Below, piece by piece: positions 43,327 to 52,876 of a stretch of 64,000 nucleotides of DNA; within the stretch, counting starts at the first letter, position 1; the number at the start of each line of letters is the position of its first letter. This DNA comes from Paraglaciecola sp030730205 (GTDB taxonomy: Bacteria; Pseudomonadota; Gammaproteobacteria; Enterobacterales; Alteromonadaceae). The notes beneath the pieces were generated by a model. That model did no database searches. It saw only the letters and a program-made list of their open reading frames with translations, and was not told the DNA's origin. Location: the NCBI RefSeq assembly GCF_052119645.1, contig NZ_JBGQOM010000005.1, positions 186,001-250,000 of the forward strand, read 5' to 3'. A program made the position numbers and the translations under genes.

Positions 43327-44040
43327 CTAAAGACTATTTTGGCAGTGTATAATGTAATTCACGTCCACATTTTGAGCAGATAAATAATACTCTCTGGTCA
43401 TCGGATTAAGATGAAGTCCTGTTATGTGCTTTATTAAAAGAGGAGTGTTATCGATCCACTTCATCAATTCACTTGGCTTAATAAATTTATCATGCTGGTG
43501 AGTACCTTTAGGTACGAGACCAAGTAGATATTCCGCTGCGACGATTGCCATTAAATAGGACTTTATATTGCGATTAAGTGTTGAGAAAAACACATGACCA
43601 CCTGGTTTCACTAATTTATAACACGCCGCGACGACCGAAGCGGGGTCGGGTACATGTTCTAACATTTCCATACATGTCACTACGTCAAATTGTGCAGCAC
43701 GCTGTTCGGAGAATTCTTCGGCAGTTGTTTGCTGGTAGTCAACGTTAACGCCAGTTTCTAAACCATGTAGGCGGGCTATTTCAAGAGGCGCTTCACCCAT
43801 ATCGATGCCGCTTACATTAGCACCTTGTTTCGCCATACTTTCTGCAAGGATCCCCCCGCCACAGCCTACATCGACAACCGTTTTACCCGTTAAGCCCCCG
43901 GTGTGTTGCACAATGAAATCGGTGCGCAATGGGTTAATCTGATGCAAAGGTTTAAATTCCCCAGTTAAGTCCCACCAACGATTGGCAAGTTCAGAAAATT
44001 TTTGAATTTCAAGCGGGTCAACGTTTTGCTGATTAGTCAT
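43327..44040 (-). CDS. ubiG: Ubiquinone biosynthesis O-methyltransferase
   Basis: The 237-residue SAM-dependent enzyme (E. coli 240) does both O-methylations in ubiquinone synthesis. It shows WWDLTGEFKPLHQINPLR (about 22-39), the SAM motif VVDVGCGGGILAESMAKQGA (about 56-75), GIDMGEAPLEIARLHG and VTCMEMLEHVPDP. The gene is divergent from gyrA and lies upstream of nrdA on the same strand, the E. coli arrangement. Confidence 0.96.
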   Translation of the reverse strand: MTNQQNVDPLEIQKFSELANRWWDLTGEFKPLHQINPLRTDFIVQHTGGLTGKTVVDVGCGGGILAESMAKQGANVSGIDMGEAPLEIARLHGLETGVNVDYQQTTAEEFSEQRAAQFDVVTCMEMLEHVPDPASVVAACYKLVKPGGHVFFSTLNRNIKSYLMAIVAAEYLLGLVPKGTHQHDKFIKPSELMKWIDNTPLLIKHITGLHLNPMTREYYLSAQNVDVNYIIHCQNSL

Positions 44041-44308
44041 TTATATATCCTGTTTCAAACTGACACCATTATAGCCAGCTAGTGATTTCAGTATCCACTA
44101 TAAAAAGCGCTACTAGCTAACTGACTGCGCACTATATGAGCGATCTCTGACTGTTTATTTTTCTCAGTCAATGCTAGAATCGCTCGGATGTTTAACGAAG
44201 TATTTTAGCTAACATGTTTATATCTTTTCAAAATCCTAGCTTAGTAGATATAACGCGAAAACTTCTCAATTAATACTCCAATAATAATGACTAGGGACAA
44301 GGCTGTAT

Positions 44309-46996
44309 ATGACTGATAACGCCCAAGAAATTCTTCCAGTAAATATCGAAGAAGAACTAAAAAACTCTTATCTTGATTATGCGATGAGCGTTATTGTAGG
44401 CAGGGCGCTGCCTGACGTGCGAGATGGTTTGAAACCGGTACATCGCCGCGTTTTATTTGCCATGAATGAGCTCAAAAATGATTTCAATAAACCTTACAAA
44501 AAATCTGCCCGTGTGGTGGGTGATGTTATAGGTAAATACCACCCACATGGTGACTCAGCGGTTTACGATACAATTGTTCGTATGGCGCAGCCGTTCTCTT
44601 TAAGGTACATGTTGGTTGATGGTCAAGGAAACTTCGGCTCGGTCGATGGTGACTCCGCGGCAGCAATGCGTTATACCGAAATCCGAATGGCCAAAATCGC
44701 CCATGAATTGCTGGCTGATCTAGACAAAGAAACGGTTAACTTTGTGCCCAACTATGACGGTCAGGAAATGATCCCTGAGGTCCTTCCTACTAGAGTGCCG
44801 AATCTGCTTGTCAATGGTTCGTCGGGTATAGCTGTAGGCATGGCCACCAATATTCCGCCTCACAACTTAACTGAAGTGGTCAATGGTTGTATCGCTCTTG
44901 TTGATAACCCTGAATTAACAATTGATGAGTTGATGACCTATATCCCAGGTCCAGATTTTCCAACCGCAGCTATTATCAGCGGTAGAAAAGGAATCGATGA
45001 TGCCTACAGAACAGGGCGTGGCAAGATATACATGCGCGCTCGAGCGGAAATTGAAACCGAAGCCAATGGCAAAGAAACCATCATCGTTCATGAAATTCCG
45101 TATCAGGTTAATAAAGCACGTTTAATTGAAAAAATAGCCGAGCTTGTTAAAGAGAAAAAAATTGAAGGCATTTCTGCGTTACGTGACGAATCTGACAAAG
45201 ATGGTATGCGTATAGTAGTTGAAGTACGTCGTAACGAGTCTGCTGAAGTATTACTTAACCATTTATACACACAAACACAAATGCAAACTGTGTTTGGTAT
45301 CAATATGGTGGCATTAGACAAAACTCAGCCTAAAGTTATGAACCTGATGGACATTTTGAAGGCGTTTATTTTACATCGCCGAGAAGTGGTCACCAGACGA
45401 ACGGTATACGAGCTTAAAAAAGCACGTGAACGGGCTCATATATTAGAAGGCTTGGCGATAGCCTTAGTCAATATTGATCCTATCATTGCGTTAATTAAAG
45501 CATCCAAGAGCCCTGCAGAGGCTAAAATAGGTTTAACCGCACAAGGTTGGTCTTTAGGTGATGTCGCTGAAATGCTTGAAAGAGCCGGCGATAATGCCGC
45601 GCGTCCTGATTGGCTAGAACCGCAATTCGGCATTCGTGAAGGTTTGTATTACCTAACTGAGCAACAAGCTCAAGCGATTTTGGATTTACGTTTAAATAAA
45701 TTAACGGGTTTAGAACACGATAAGATTCTCGATGAATACAAAGAATTACTAAATATCATTGCTGAATTGTTGCACATTCTTGCGAGTCCTGAGCGTTTAA
45801 TGGAAGTCATTCGTGAAGAATTAGAGAAAGTTCGTGACGAATATGGCGATGCTCGTCGTACCGAAATAACCTCTGCATCTCACGATATTGATATCGAAGA
45901 TTTGATCGAGCAAGAAGAAGTGGTCGTCACCTTGTCTCGCGAAGGTTATGTTAAGTATCAAAAACTCAACGATTATGAATCTCAGCGTCGTGGCGGTCGT
46001 GGTAAATCAGCCACTAAGATGAAAGACGAAGATTTCATCGAGAAGTTATTAGTCGCCAATACCCATGATCATATATTGTGTTTCTCAACACGTGGCCGCT
46101 TGTATTGGTTGAAAGTCTATCAACTACCACTGGCTAGTCGAAACGCGCGTGGTCGTCCTATCATCAACATATTACCTTTGGAAGAAAACGAGCGCATCAC
46201 TGCTATTTTACCAATCAAAGAGTTTGAAGAAGGTAAATATGTATTGATGGCAACTGCCAACGGAACGGTGAAGAAAACTCCATTAGTGGAATACTCCCGT
46301 CCTCGTTCGAACGGTATTATTGCGGTTAATTTAAATGACGGTGATGAACTTATTGGCGTCGATATTACTAATGGTACCAATGACATCATGTTGTTCTCTG
46401 ACGCGGGTAAAGTTGTTAGATTTAATGAGAAACAACGTGACGCTGAAACCGGTGAAGTCAAACTCGATCCAGAAACTGGCGAAGAATTATTAGCCTTACG
46501 CCCAATGGGTAGAACCGCTACTGGTGTTCGTGGTATCAGATTGCAATATGGTCAGCGAGTTGTATCGTTGATCGTACCAAACGGTGAAGGTGCGATATTA
46601 ACCGCAACAGAAAACGGTTTTGGTAAACGTACTCCGGTGCAAGATTACCCAGCTAAGAGTCGCGCGACCCAAGGTGTCGTTTCAATCAAAGTATCTGAGC
46701 GAAATGGTAAAGTAGTTGGCGCGGTTCAGGTTAACGAAAGCGACGAAATCATGTTGATCAGTGACCAAGGTACGTTAGTGAGAACACGCGTGAGTGAAGT
46801 GTCTACTGTTGGCCGTAATACTCAAGGTGTTCGCTTAATTCGTACCATTGAGGGTGAACATGTTGTCGGTTTACAACGTATTGATGAAATAGAAGAAGCT
46901 GAATTAGGCGACTTTGAAGATGTTGATAATGAAGTAGAGACCTCTGACGCTGACAGTATCGCGCCAGACACCGAAGAAGGAAGCGACGCTGAATAA
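44309..46996 (+). CDS. gyrA: DNA gyrase subunit A
   Basis: The 895-residue subunit has the breakage-reunion domain with catalytic Y122 and, in E. coli numbering, quinolone-determining residues S83 and D87, both the susceptible wild-type forms. The C-terminal beta-pinwheel carries the GyrA box QRRGGRG at 559-565. The tail is strongly acidic (EDVDNEVETSDADSIAPDTE), as in E. coli GyrA. With GyrB it introduces negative supercoils. GGGACAAGG precedes the ATG. It has its own terminator before serC. Confidence 0.98.
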   Translation: MTDNAQEILPVNIEEELKNSYLDYAMSVIVGRALPDVRDGLKPVHRRVLFAMNELKNDFNKPYKKSARVVGDVIGKYHPHGDSAVYDTIVRMAQPFSLRYMLVDGQGNFGSVDGDSAAAMRYTEIRMAKIAHELLADLDKETVNFVPNYDGQEMIPEVLPTRVPNLLVNGSSGIAVGMATNIPPHNLTEVVNGCIALVDNPELTIDELMTYIPGPDFPTAAIISGRKGIDDAYRTGRGKIYMRARAEIETEANGKETIIVHEIPYQVNKARLIEKIAELVKEKKIEGISALRDESDKDGMRIVVEVRRNESAEVLLNHLYTQTQMQTVFGINMVALDKTQPKVMNLMDILKAFILHRREVVTRRTVYELKKARERAHILEGLAIALVNIDPIIALIKASKSPAEAKIGLTAQGWSLGDVAEMLERAGDNAARPDWLEPQFGIREGLYYLTEQQAQAILDLRLNKLTGLEHDKILDEYKELLNIIAELLHILASPERLMEVIREELEKVRDEYGDARRTEITSASHDIDIEDLIEQEEVVVTLSREGYVKYQKLNDYESQRRGGRGKSATKMKDEDFIEKLLVANTHDHILCFSTRGRLYWLKVYQLPLASRNARGRPIINILPLEENERITAILPIKEFEEGKYVLMATANGTVKKTPLVEYSRPRSNGIIAVNLNDGDELIGVDITNGTNDIMLFSDAGKVVRFNEKQRDAETGEVKLDPETGEELLALRPMGRTATGVRGIRLQYGQRVVSLIVPNGEGAILTATENGFGKRTPVQDYPAKSRATQGVVSIKVSERNGKVVGAVQVNESDEIMLISDQGTLVRTRVSEVSTVGRNTQGVRLIRTIEGEHVVGLQRIDEIEEAELGDFEDVDNEVETSDADSIAPDTEEGSDAE

Positions 46997-47067
46997 GACA
47001 GCGTTAATTCTTCTATAAAAACACTGTCAAATCGAATATTAAACTTTAATAATCGAATTCCAGAGTA

Positions 47068-47098
47068 AAAACGAGTGGCTTGTGCCACTCGTTTTGTT
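47068..47098 (+). terminator. Terminator after gyrA
   Basis: AAAACGAGTGGC and GCCACTCGTTTT are exact complements around TTGT and are followed by a T-rich stretch. It separates gyrA from serC, whose ATG is at 47124. Confidence 0.88.
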
Positions 47099-47123
47099 TG
47101 TATTAGGGCTAAATAGGAAGCAA

Positions 47124-48209
47124 ATGTCAGATATATTTAATTTTTGTGCAGGTCCCGCGATGTTGCCAACAGAGGTTATGCAACAGGCACAAGCTGAGTT
47201 CATTAATTGGCAGGGATTAGGTTGTTCAGTGATGGAAATTAGCCATCGTAGTAAAGAATTTATCGCGCTTGCAGAACAGTCAGAGCAGGATCTTCGGGAC
47301 TTACTTAACGTGCCTAAAGATTATGCAGTGCTTTTTGCTCACGGTGGCGGTCGCGGTCAATTTTCAGCGGTACCACAAAACTTAGCACATGCAGATCAAT
47401 CAGCAGCGTATTTAATCAATGGCTCATGGTCAGAAGGAGCTCACAAAGAAGGCAGTAAATATCTTAACGCCCAAGTTATAGGGCGCTCAGTGATTGAACA
47501 AGGTTTAGCCTTAGTGCCTGAAATTAACGCTGCGGAGATTGATCAGAGTCTTGCCTATTATCATTATTGTCCAAATGAAACCGTAGAAGGTATGGAGATC
47601 AACTGGTTGCCAGATAGCGGCAATGTACCATTAGTCGCTGATATGTCTTCGTGTATTTTATCAAAAGAAATTGACGTGTCTAAATTTGGTGTAATTTATG
47701 CCGGTGCGCAAAAGAATATTGGTCCCTCAGGCTTGTCTGTTGTGTTAGTTCGCAACGAATTATTGGACCAAGCGCGAAATACTACCCCGTCTTTCATGCA
47801 TTACAAGACCATGGCTAATTTTCAGTCAATGTATAATACACCACCTACTTATGCGTGGTACTTAGCAGGACTGGTATTTAAATGGTTAAAAGCGAAAGGT
47901 GGAGTCGCAGCAATAGAAAAAATAAATAACCAAAAAGCCGCGCATTTGTATGACTGCATTGATGGCTCAGATTTTTTTCTAAATCATGTGCATGCAGATT
48001 ATCGCTCAAGAATGAATGTAGTCTTCCATTTAGCCGACCCTACACTTGATGCTCTTTTTTTAAGTGAAGCAGAAAAAGCGGGTTTACGAGCTTTAAAAGG
48101 ACATCGAATAGTGGGCGGTATGCGAGCGAGTATATATAACGCAATGCCACTAGAAGGGGTTAAGGTGTTAACAGAATTTATGCGCGAATTTGCTAGGAGT
48201 CATGGTTAA
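47124..48209 (+). CDS. serC: Phosphoserine aminotransferase
   Basis: The 361-residue PLP enzyme (E. coli 362) acts in serine and pyridoxine synthesis. It starts MSDIFNFCAGPAMLP and has HGGGRGQFSAVPQN (about 68-81) and the PLP lysine in YAGAQKNIGPSGL (about 198). AGGAAG precedes this ATG; a longer frame upstream runs back through the gyrA terminator and is rejected. The stop overlaps the aroA start (TAATG), so serC and aroA are coupled, as in E. coli. Confidence 0.96.
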   Translation: MSDIFNFCAGPAMLPTEVMQQAQAEFINWQGLGCSVMEISHRSKEFIALAEQSEQDLRDLLNVPKDYAVLFAHGGGRGQFSAVPQNLAHADQSAAYLINGSWSEGAHKEGSKYLNAQVIGRSVIEQGLALVPEINAAEIDQSLAYYHYCPNETVEGMEINWLPDSGNVPLVADMSSCILSKEIDVSKFGVIYAGAQKNIGPSGLSVVLVRNELLDQARNTTPSFMHYKTMANFQSMYNTPPTYAWYLAGLVFKWLKAKGGVAAIEKINNQKAAHLYDCIDGSDFFLNHVHADYRSRMNVVFHLADPTLDALFLSEAEKAGLRALKGHRIVGGMRASIYNAMPLEGVKVLTEFMREFARSHG

Positions 48210-49492
48210 TGGAACAATTGCTATTAGAGCCGATAAAACATGTATCAGGTACTGTAAATGTACCGGGTTCCAAGAGTCTATCGAACCGAGCTTTATTACT
48301 TGCTGCACTTGCCAAAGGCGAGACGCATTTAACGAATTTATTAGACAGTGAAGATATACACCACATGCTGACTGCCTTGACTGCATTAGGTATTCAATAT
48401 CGCTTGTCGTCTGATAAGACAGAATGTTGGGTAACAGGCAATGAAGGCGTGTTTAACACAGGCCAAGAGCTAAGTTTATTTTTAGGCAATGCGGGTACAG
48501 CAATGCGTCCTTTATGTGCCGCACTTGCATGTAGTCACGGTCGGTTTGAATTAACTGGTGAACCCAGAATGGAAGAGCGCCCTATTGGTGCCCTTGTTGA
48601 CTCATTAGAGCAAGCAGGAGCACAAATTACCTACTTAAAAAGTAAGGGCTATCCACCTCTAAGTATTCAAGGAATACCGCTAAAAGGCGGTGATATCAGT
48701 GTAGATGGCAGTGTTTCAAGTCAGTTTTTGACTGCCTTACTAATGGCTGCTCCTTTATTTACTGGTGACTCACGTATTCAAATCAAAGGGGAGTTGGTTT
48801 CTAAACCCTATATCGATATTACCCTTGATACTATGGCAAAGTTTGGTATTGAAGTCGAAAATGAAAACTATCAAGCATTTAAAGTTAAAGGTAATCAGCA
48901 ATATCAATCGCCAGGCAAATTTTTAGTTGAAGGGGATGCCTCATCTGCGTCGTATTTTCTTGCGGCGGGCGCAATTAAAGGTGGTAAGGTCAAAGTGACT
49001 GGGGTTGGCAAAACCAGTATTCAAGGCGACGTGAGATTTGCTGATGTACTTGAAAAAATGGGCGCTCATATTTCATGGGGAGATGATTATATTGAAGTTG
49101 AAGGTGCACCTTTGCACGGTGTGGATTTAGACTTAAATCACATTCCAGATGCTGCGATGACTATCGCTACCACCGCATTATTCGCTACCGGTCCAACGAC
49201 AATCCGAAATATTTATAATTGGCGGGTCAAAGAAACTGACCGCCTAGCTGCAATGAGTTGTGAATTACGAAAAGTGGGAGCGACAGTAGAAGAAGGACAT
49301 GACTATATTTCTATAACGCCTCCGGTCAAACTGACTCATGCCGCAATTGATACCTATAACGATCATCGAGTAGCAATGTGTTTTTCCTTAGTTGCACTTA
49401 GTGATACTGCGGTGACTATTAATGATCCTGGCTGCACCGCGAAAACATTTCCAGACTACTTTAGCCGGTTTGCCACCATATGCAGTGATTAA
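48209..49492 (+). CDS. aroA: 3-phosphoshikimate 1-carboxyvinyltransferase (EPSP synthase)
   Basis: The 427-residue enzyme (E. coli 427) makes EPSP from shikimate-3-phosphate and PEP. Key signatures are GSKSLSNRALLLAALA (about 21-36), FLGNAGTAMRPLCAAL (about 92-107) and EPRMEERPIGALVD (about 119-132). NAGTAMRP is the usual glyphosate-sensitive (class I) form. The C-terminus keeps the YNDHRVAMCFS motif. It overlaps serC and ends upstream of a fresh promoter for cmk. Confidence 0.97.
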   Translation: MEQLLLEPIKHVSGTVNVPGSKSLSNRALLLAALAKGETHLTNLLDSEDIHHMLTALTALGIQYRLSSDKTECWVTGNEGVFNTGQELSLFLGNAGTAMRPLCAALACSHGRFELTGEPRMEERPIGALVDSLEQAGAQITYLKSKGYPPLSIQGIPLKGGDISVDGSVSSQFLTALLMAAPLFTGDSRIQIKGELVSKPYIDITLDTMAKFGIEVENENYQAFKVKGNQQYQSPGKFLVEGDASSASYFLAAGAIKGGKVKVTGVGKTSIQGDVRFADVLEKMGAHISWGDDYIEVEGAPLHGVDLDLNHIPDAAMTIATTALFATGPTTIRNIYNWRVKETDRLAAMSCELRKVGATVEEGHDYISITPPVKLTHAAIDTYNDHRVAMCFSLVALSDTAVTINDPGCTAKTFPDYFSRFATICSD

Positions 49493-49539
49493 TTAACGTT
49501 CAAACACGGCTAATAATTTTTTCTGCAGCATTAGTGTCA

Positions 49540-49567
49540 TTGCTTATAACTGGGCAATGCGTATAAT
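49540..49567 (+). promoter_or_regulatory. Promoter of cmk
   Basis: TTGCTT (49540-49545) and a perfect -10 TATAAT (49562-49567) are 16 bases apart. Transcription should start near 49574, which supports the cmk start at 49599 rather than an upstream ATG at 49557. Confidence 0.65.
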
Positions 49568-49598
49568 TGCGCCCGATTTTCACCACTCAGGAGAGGGC

Positions 49599-50297
49599 AT
49601 GTATTCTGAACCCATAATAACTGTGGATGGACCCAGTGGTGCTGGTAAAGGAACTATTAGTGTCTTACTAGCCAAAAAGCTTGGTTGGCATTTTTTAGAT
49701 AGCGGCGCAATTTATCGGGTATTAGCCATTGCTTCTATTCATCATCAAATTCCAGCTGATGACGAAGCAGGCTTGTTACCTTTGGCAACCAGTCTTGATG
49801 TTAATTTTGAAACCTCGGAATTTGGCACCAGAATTATGTTAGAGGGAGAAGATGTCTCTGACGCAATTCGGACCGAGGAAGTGGGTGCTGTTGCATCTCA
49901 AATTGCATCATTACCAGCAGTAAGAGAAGCCTTGTTACGACGTCAGCGGGCATTTAAACAATCGCCAGGCCTTGTTGCCGATGGTAGAGACATGGGCACA
50001 GTGGTTTTCCCAAACGCCCAGGTAAAAATATTCTTAACTGCAAGCGCTGAAGAAAGGGCCTCTAGACGCTTTAATCAGTTGAAAGATGCTGGTCACGGTG
50101 TTAGCATATCGCGCCTTTTGGAAGACATCAAGGCTCGTGATGAACGAGACGCCAACAGAAGTGTTGCTCCTCTTGTGGCTGCCGATGACGCATTAATTAT
50201 TGATTCTACGGACTTATCTGTAAATCAAGTAATTGAAAAGATTGAGGAATTTATTGATTTGAAGTTAACTGAAACTTCTGTTCATAAAACTCTGTAA
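49599..50297 (+). CDS. cmk: Cytidylate kinase
   Basis: The 232-residue enzyme phosphorylates CMP and dCMP. It has the P-loop GPSGAGKGT (about 11-19), SGAIYRVLA, VADGRDMGTVVFP (about 127-139) and the lid ERASRRFNQL. CAGGAGAGGG lies just before the ATG at 49599. rpsA follows after about 100 bases, the conserved cmk-rpsA-ihfB order. Confidence 0.96.
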   Translation: MYSEPIITVDGPSGAGKGTISVLLAKKLGWHFLDSGAIYRVLAIASIHHQIPADDEAGLLPLATSLDVNFETSEFGTRIMLEGEDVSDAIRTEEVGAVASQIASLPAVREALLRRQRAFKQSPGLVADGRDMGTVVFPNAQVKIFLTASAEERASRRFNQLKDAGHGVSISRLLEDIKARDERDANRSVAPLVAADDALIIDSTDLSVNQVIEKIEEFIDLKLTETSVHKTL

Positions 50298-50398
50298 ACC
50301 GTAAATTTGCCGACGTCAGGATGACATTGGCTATGAATAACAACCCCGCGTTAACTGGATTGTAATGTGGCTGTCAATTAAAGAAACTATTGAAAACT

Positions 50399-52069
50399 AT
50401 GATTGAAAATTTTGCTCAACTATTCGAAGAGAGTTTGAAAGAACTCGAAACCCGTCCTGGTTCTATCGTTAAAGGTACTATCGTCTCTATTGATAAAGAC
50501 ATCGTATTGGTAGACGCCGGTTTGAAATCTGAAAGTGCTATTCCTGTTGAGCAGTTCAGAAATGCAGACGGCAGTTTAGATATCGCTGTTGGTGATAAAA
50601 TTGATGTTGCACTAGACGCTATTGAAGATGGCTTCGGTGAAACAATTCTATCTCGCGAAAAAGCTAAACGTCATGAAGCGTGGGTTGAATTAGAAGAAGC
50701 GTATACTCAAAAGAAAACCATCATAGGTATTATTAACGGTAAAGTTAAAGGTGGTTTTACAGTAGAAGTGAACACAGTGCGTGCATTCTTACCTGGTTCA
50801 TTAGTAGATGTTCGTCCAGTACGTGATACTGCGCATCTAGAAGGCAAAGAATTAGAATTTAAAGTTATTAAACTTGATGCAAAACGTAACAACGTTGTTG
50901 TTTCTCGTCGTGCTGTAATCGAAGCAGAAAGCAGTGCAGAACGTGATTCATTACTTGCTAACCTTGAAGAAGGTCATGAAGTTAAAGGTATCGTTAAGAA
51001 CCTTACTGACTACGGCGCATTCGTAGATTTAGGCGGTGTTGATGGTCTACTTCACATTACCGACATGGCTTGGAAACGTGTTAAACATCCAAGTGAAGTT
51101 GTAAATGTTGGTGATGAAATCAATGTTAAAGTATTGAAATTTGACAAAGATAAGTCTCGCGTATCTCTTGGTATGAAGCAAATGGGCAACGATCCGTGGC
51201 AAGAAATTGCTAACCGTTACCCTGAAGGTGCTAAATTAAGCGGTGCTGTCACTAACCTAACTGATTACGGCTGCTTCGTAGAAATCGAAGACGGTGTTGA
51301 AGGTTTAGTACACGTTTCTGAAATGGATTGGACCAACAAAAACATTCACCCATCTAAAGTGGTTAACTTAGGTGATGTGGTTGAAGTTATGGTTCTTGAA
51401 ATTGATGAAGAGCGTCGTCGTATTTCTCTTGGTCTTAAGCAATGTATTCCTAACCCATGGGAAGAATTCGCTAAGGCTCAAAGCAAGGGCGATAAAGTTT
51501 CGGGCAAAATCAAATCTATCACTGACTTCGGTATATTCATCGGTCTTGATGGCGGCATAGATGGTTTGGTGCATTTGTCTGATATTTCTTGGAATAAAAC
51601 AGGTGAAGAAGCTGTTCGTGACTACAAAAAAGGTGACGAAATCTCAGCTGTTGTATTACAAGTTGACCCTGAGCGCGAGCGTATCTCTTTAGGCGTTAAG
51701 CAAATCGAGGAAGACCCATTCAATCAATATTTGACTGACACCAAAAAAGGCACAATCGTTACTGGTACAGTAACTGCAGTTGATGCTAAAGGTGTATCTG
51801 TTAAATTGGCAGATGAAGTAGAAGGCTATATTCGTGCCGCTGACCTAGCACGCGAAAGAGTTGAAGATGCTTCTGAAGTAGTAAGCGTTGGTTCTGAAAT
51901 CGAAGCTAAGTTTATGGGTGTTGATCGTAAGAACCGCATCGTAAACCTTTCTGTTAAAGCGAAAGATCAAGCTGATGAGAAAGATGCAATTGATAAAGTG
52001 AACCAGCAAGAAGAAGTGACTTTCACTAACGCTTTTGCTGACGCTTTCAAAGCAGCTAAAAACGACTAA
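50399..52069 (+). CDS. rpsA: 30S ribosomal protein S1
   Basis: The 556-residue protein (E. coli 557) has six S1/OB repeats. It starts MIENFAQLFEESLKELETRP, which aligns with the E. coli N-terminus. S1 brings mRNA to the 30S subunit. No strong Shine-Dalgarno sequence precedes the ATG at 50399. This is usual for rpsA, whose leader folds and is autoregulated in enterobacteria. A TTG three codons earlier is less likely to be the start. Confidence 0.97.
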   Translation: MIENFAQLFEESLKELETRPGSIVKGTIVSIDKDIVLVDAGLKSESAIPVEQFRNADGSLDIAVGDKIDVALDAIEDGFGETILSREKAKRHEAWVELEEAYTQKKTIIGIINGKVKGGFTVEVNTVRAFLPGSLVDVRPVRDTAHLEGKELEFKVIKLDAKRNNVVVSRRAVIEAESSAERDSLLANLEEGHEVKGIVKNLTDYGAFVDLGGVDGLLHITDMAWKRVKHPSEVVNVGDEINVKVLKFDKDKSRVSLGMKQMGNDPWQEIANRYPEGAKLSGAVTNLTDYGCFVEIEDGVEGLVHVSEMDWTNKNIHPSKVVNLGDVVEVMVLEIDEERRRISLGLKQCIPNPWEEFAKAQSKGDKVSGKIKSITDFGIFIGLDGGIDGLVHLSDISWNKTGEEAVRDYKKGDEISAVVLQVDPERERISLGVKQIEEDPFNQYLTDTKKGTIVTGTVTAVDAKGVSVKLADEVEGYIRAADLARERVEDASEVVSVGSEIEAKFMGVDRKNRIVNLSVKAKDQADEKDAIDKVNQQEEVTFTNAFADAFKAAKND

Positions 52070-52161
52070 TATAAGTGTGAGTGCGTACAATTAGTTTTAC
52101 ATTAGTTGCTGCGCACTTTAATATCGGAAATAACAGTTTTTTTGATTAACGGAGAGGTTAT

Positions 52162-52443
52162 ATGACCAAATCAGAACTTATCGAAAGACTCGCCGATAAA
52201 GCACGTCATATTCCGGCCAAAGATGTTGAATTGGCTATAAAGGAAATACTCGAACAAATGGCACAAACCTTACAAAAAGGTGAGCGCATTGAAATACGTG
52301 GCTTTGGCAGTTTTTCTTTGCATTTCCGTGCTCCACGAGTTGGCCGTAATCCTAAAACAGGTGAGACTGTGAAGTTGGACGGTAAATACGTCCCTCATTT
52401 CAAACCAGGTAAAGAGTTACGCGAACGAGTAAATGAATTTTAG
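52162..52443 (+). CDS. ihfB: Integration host factor beta subunit
   Basis: The 93-residue HU-family protein starts MTKSELIERLADKARHIPAK and has the DNA arm RAPRVGRNPKTGETVKLDGK (about 55-75). It pairs with IhfA. GGAGAGG precedes the ATG. It lies 92 bases after rpsA and is followed by a terminator. Confidence 0.97.
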   Translation: MTKSELIERLADKARHIPAKDVELAIKEILEQMAQTLQKGERIEIRGFGSFSLHFRAPRVGRNPKTGETVKLDGKYVPHFKPGKELRERVNEF

Positions 52444-52471
52444 TAGTAACAGTTTTTATTGAATTCTTATT

Positions 52472-52501
52472 AAACGGCACTCCAATTTGGGTGCCGTTTT
52501 T
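52472..52501 (+). terminator. Terminator after ihfB
   Basis: AAACGGCAC and GTGCCGTTT are exact complements around a 10-base loop (itself with a CCA/TGG pair) and are followed by Ts. lapA starts about 100 bases later with its own upstream region. Confidence 0.85.
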
Positions 52502-52603
52502 GTTACAGTAGAAAACAATTCATTATTCTTTAAAGCATTATCGTTTAGCCGGTTATTAATCCCGCAGATTTAACAATGTTTTACTCAATTCTTATAGGTA
52601 ACA

Positions 52604-52876
52604 ATGAAAGTTAAAGGCTTATTAATACTTATTGCTATACTGATCCTGCTTGTTATAGCCAGTTTTATTGGCTCTTACAATGGTCATCTTGTATTACTTC
52701 ACTATTTGATTGCTAAATCTGAGATCAAGTTATCCTATGTTTTAGCCGCATCATTTTTGTTAGGGGTATTTGTTTGCTTGTTGAGTATTTTGCCTTACAT
52801 ATTACGGTTGAAATGGAAAATGGCCTTAGTGAATCGTCAAAACAAGAAACTGCAACAAAGGAATACTGATTCCTAA
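52604..52876 (+). CDS. lapA: LPS assembly protein A (DUF1049)
   Basis: The 90-residue inner-membrane protein has two membrane helices (about 5-26 and 43-68) and a basic, coiled-coil-like C-terminus. LapA works with LapB in controlling lipopolysaccharide synthesis through LpxC turnover. AGGTAAC precedes the ATG. The stop overlaps the lapB start (TAATG), the conserved gene pair. Confidence 0.9.
   Translation: MKVKGLLILIAILILLVIASFIGSYNGHLVLLHYLIAKSEIKLSYVLAASFLLGVFVCLLSILPYILRLKWKMALVNRQNKKLQQRNTDS

Noticed and set aside
44309..46996. Possible quinolone-resistance substitutions in GyrA
   Set aside because: Residues at the E. coli-equivalent positions 83 and 87 are Ser and Asp, the wild-type susceptible forms.
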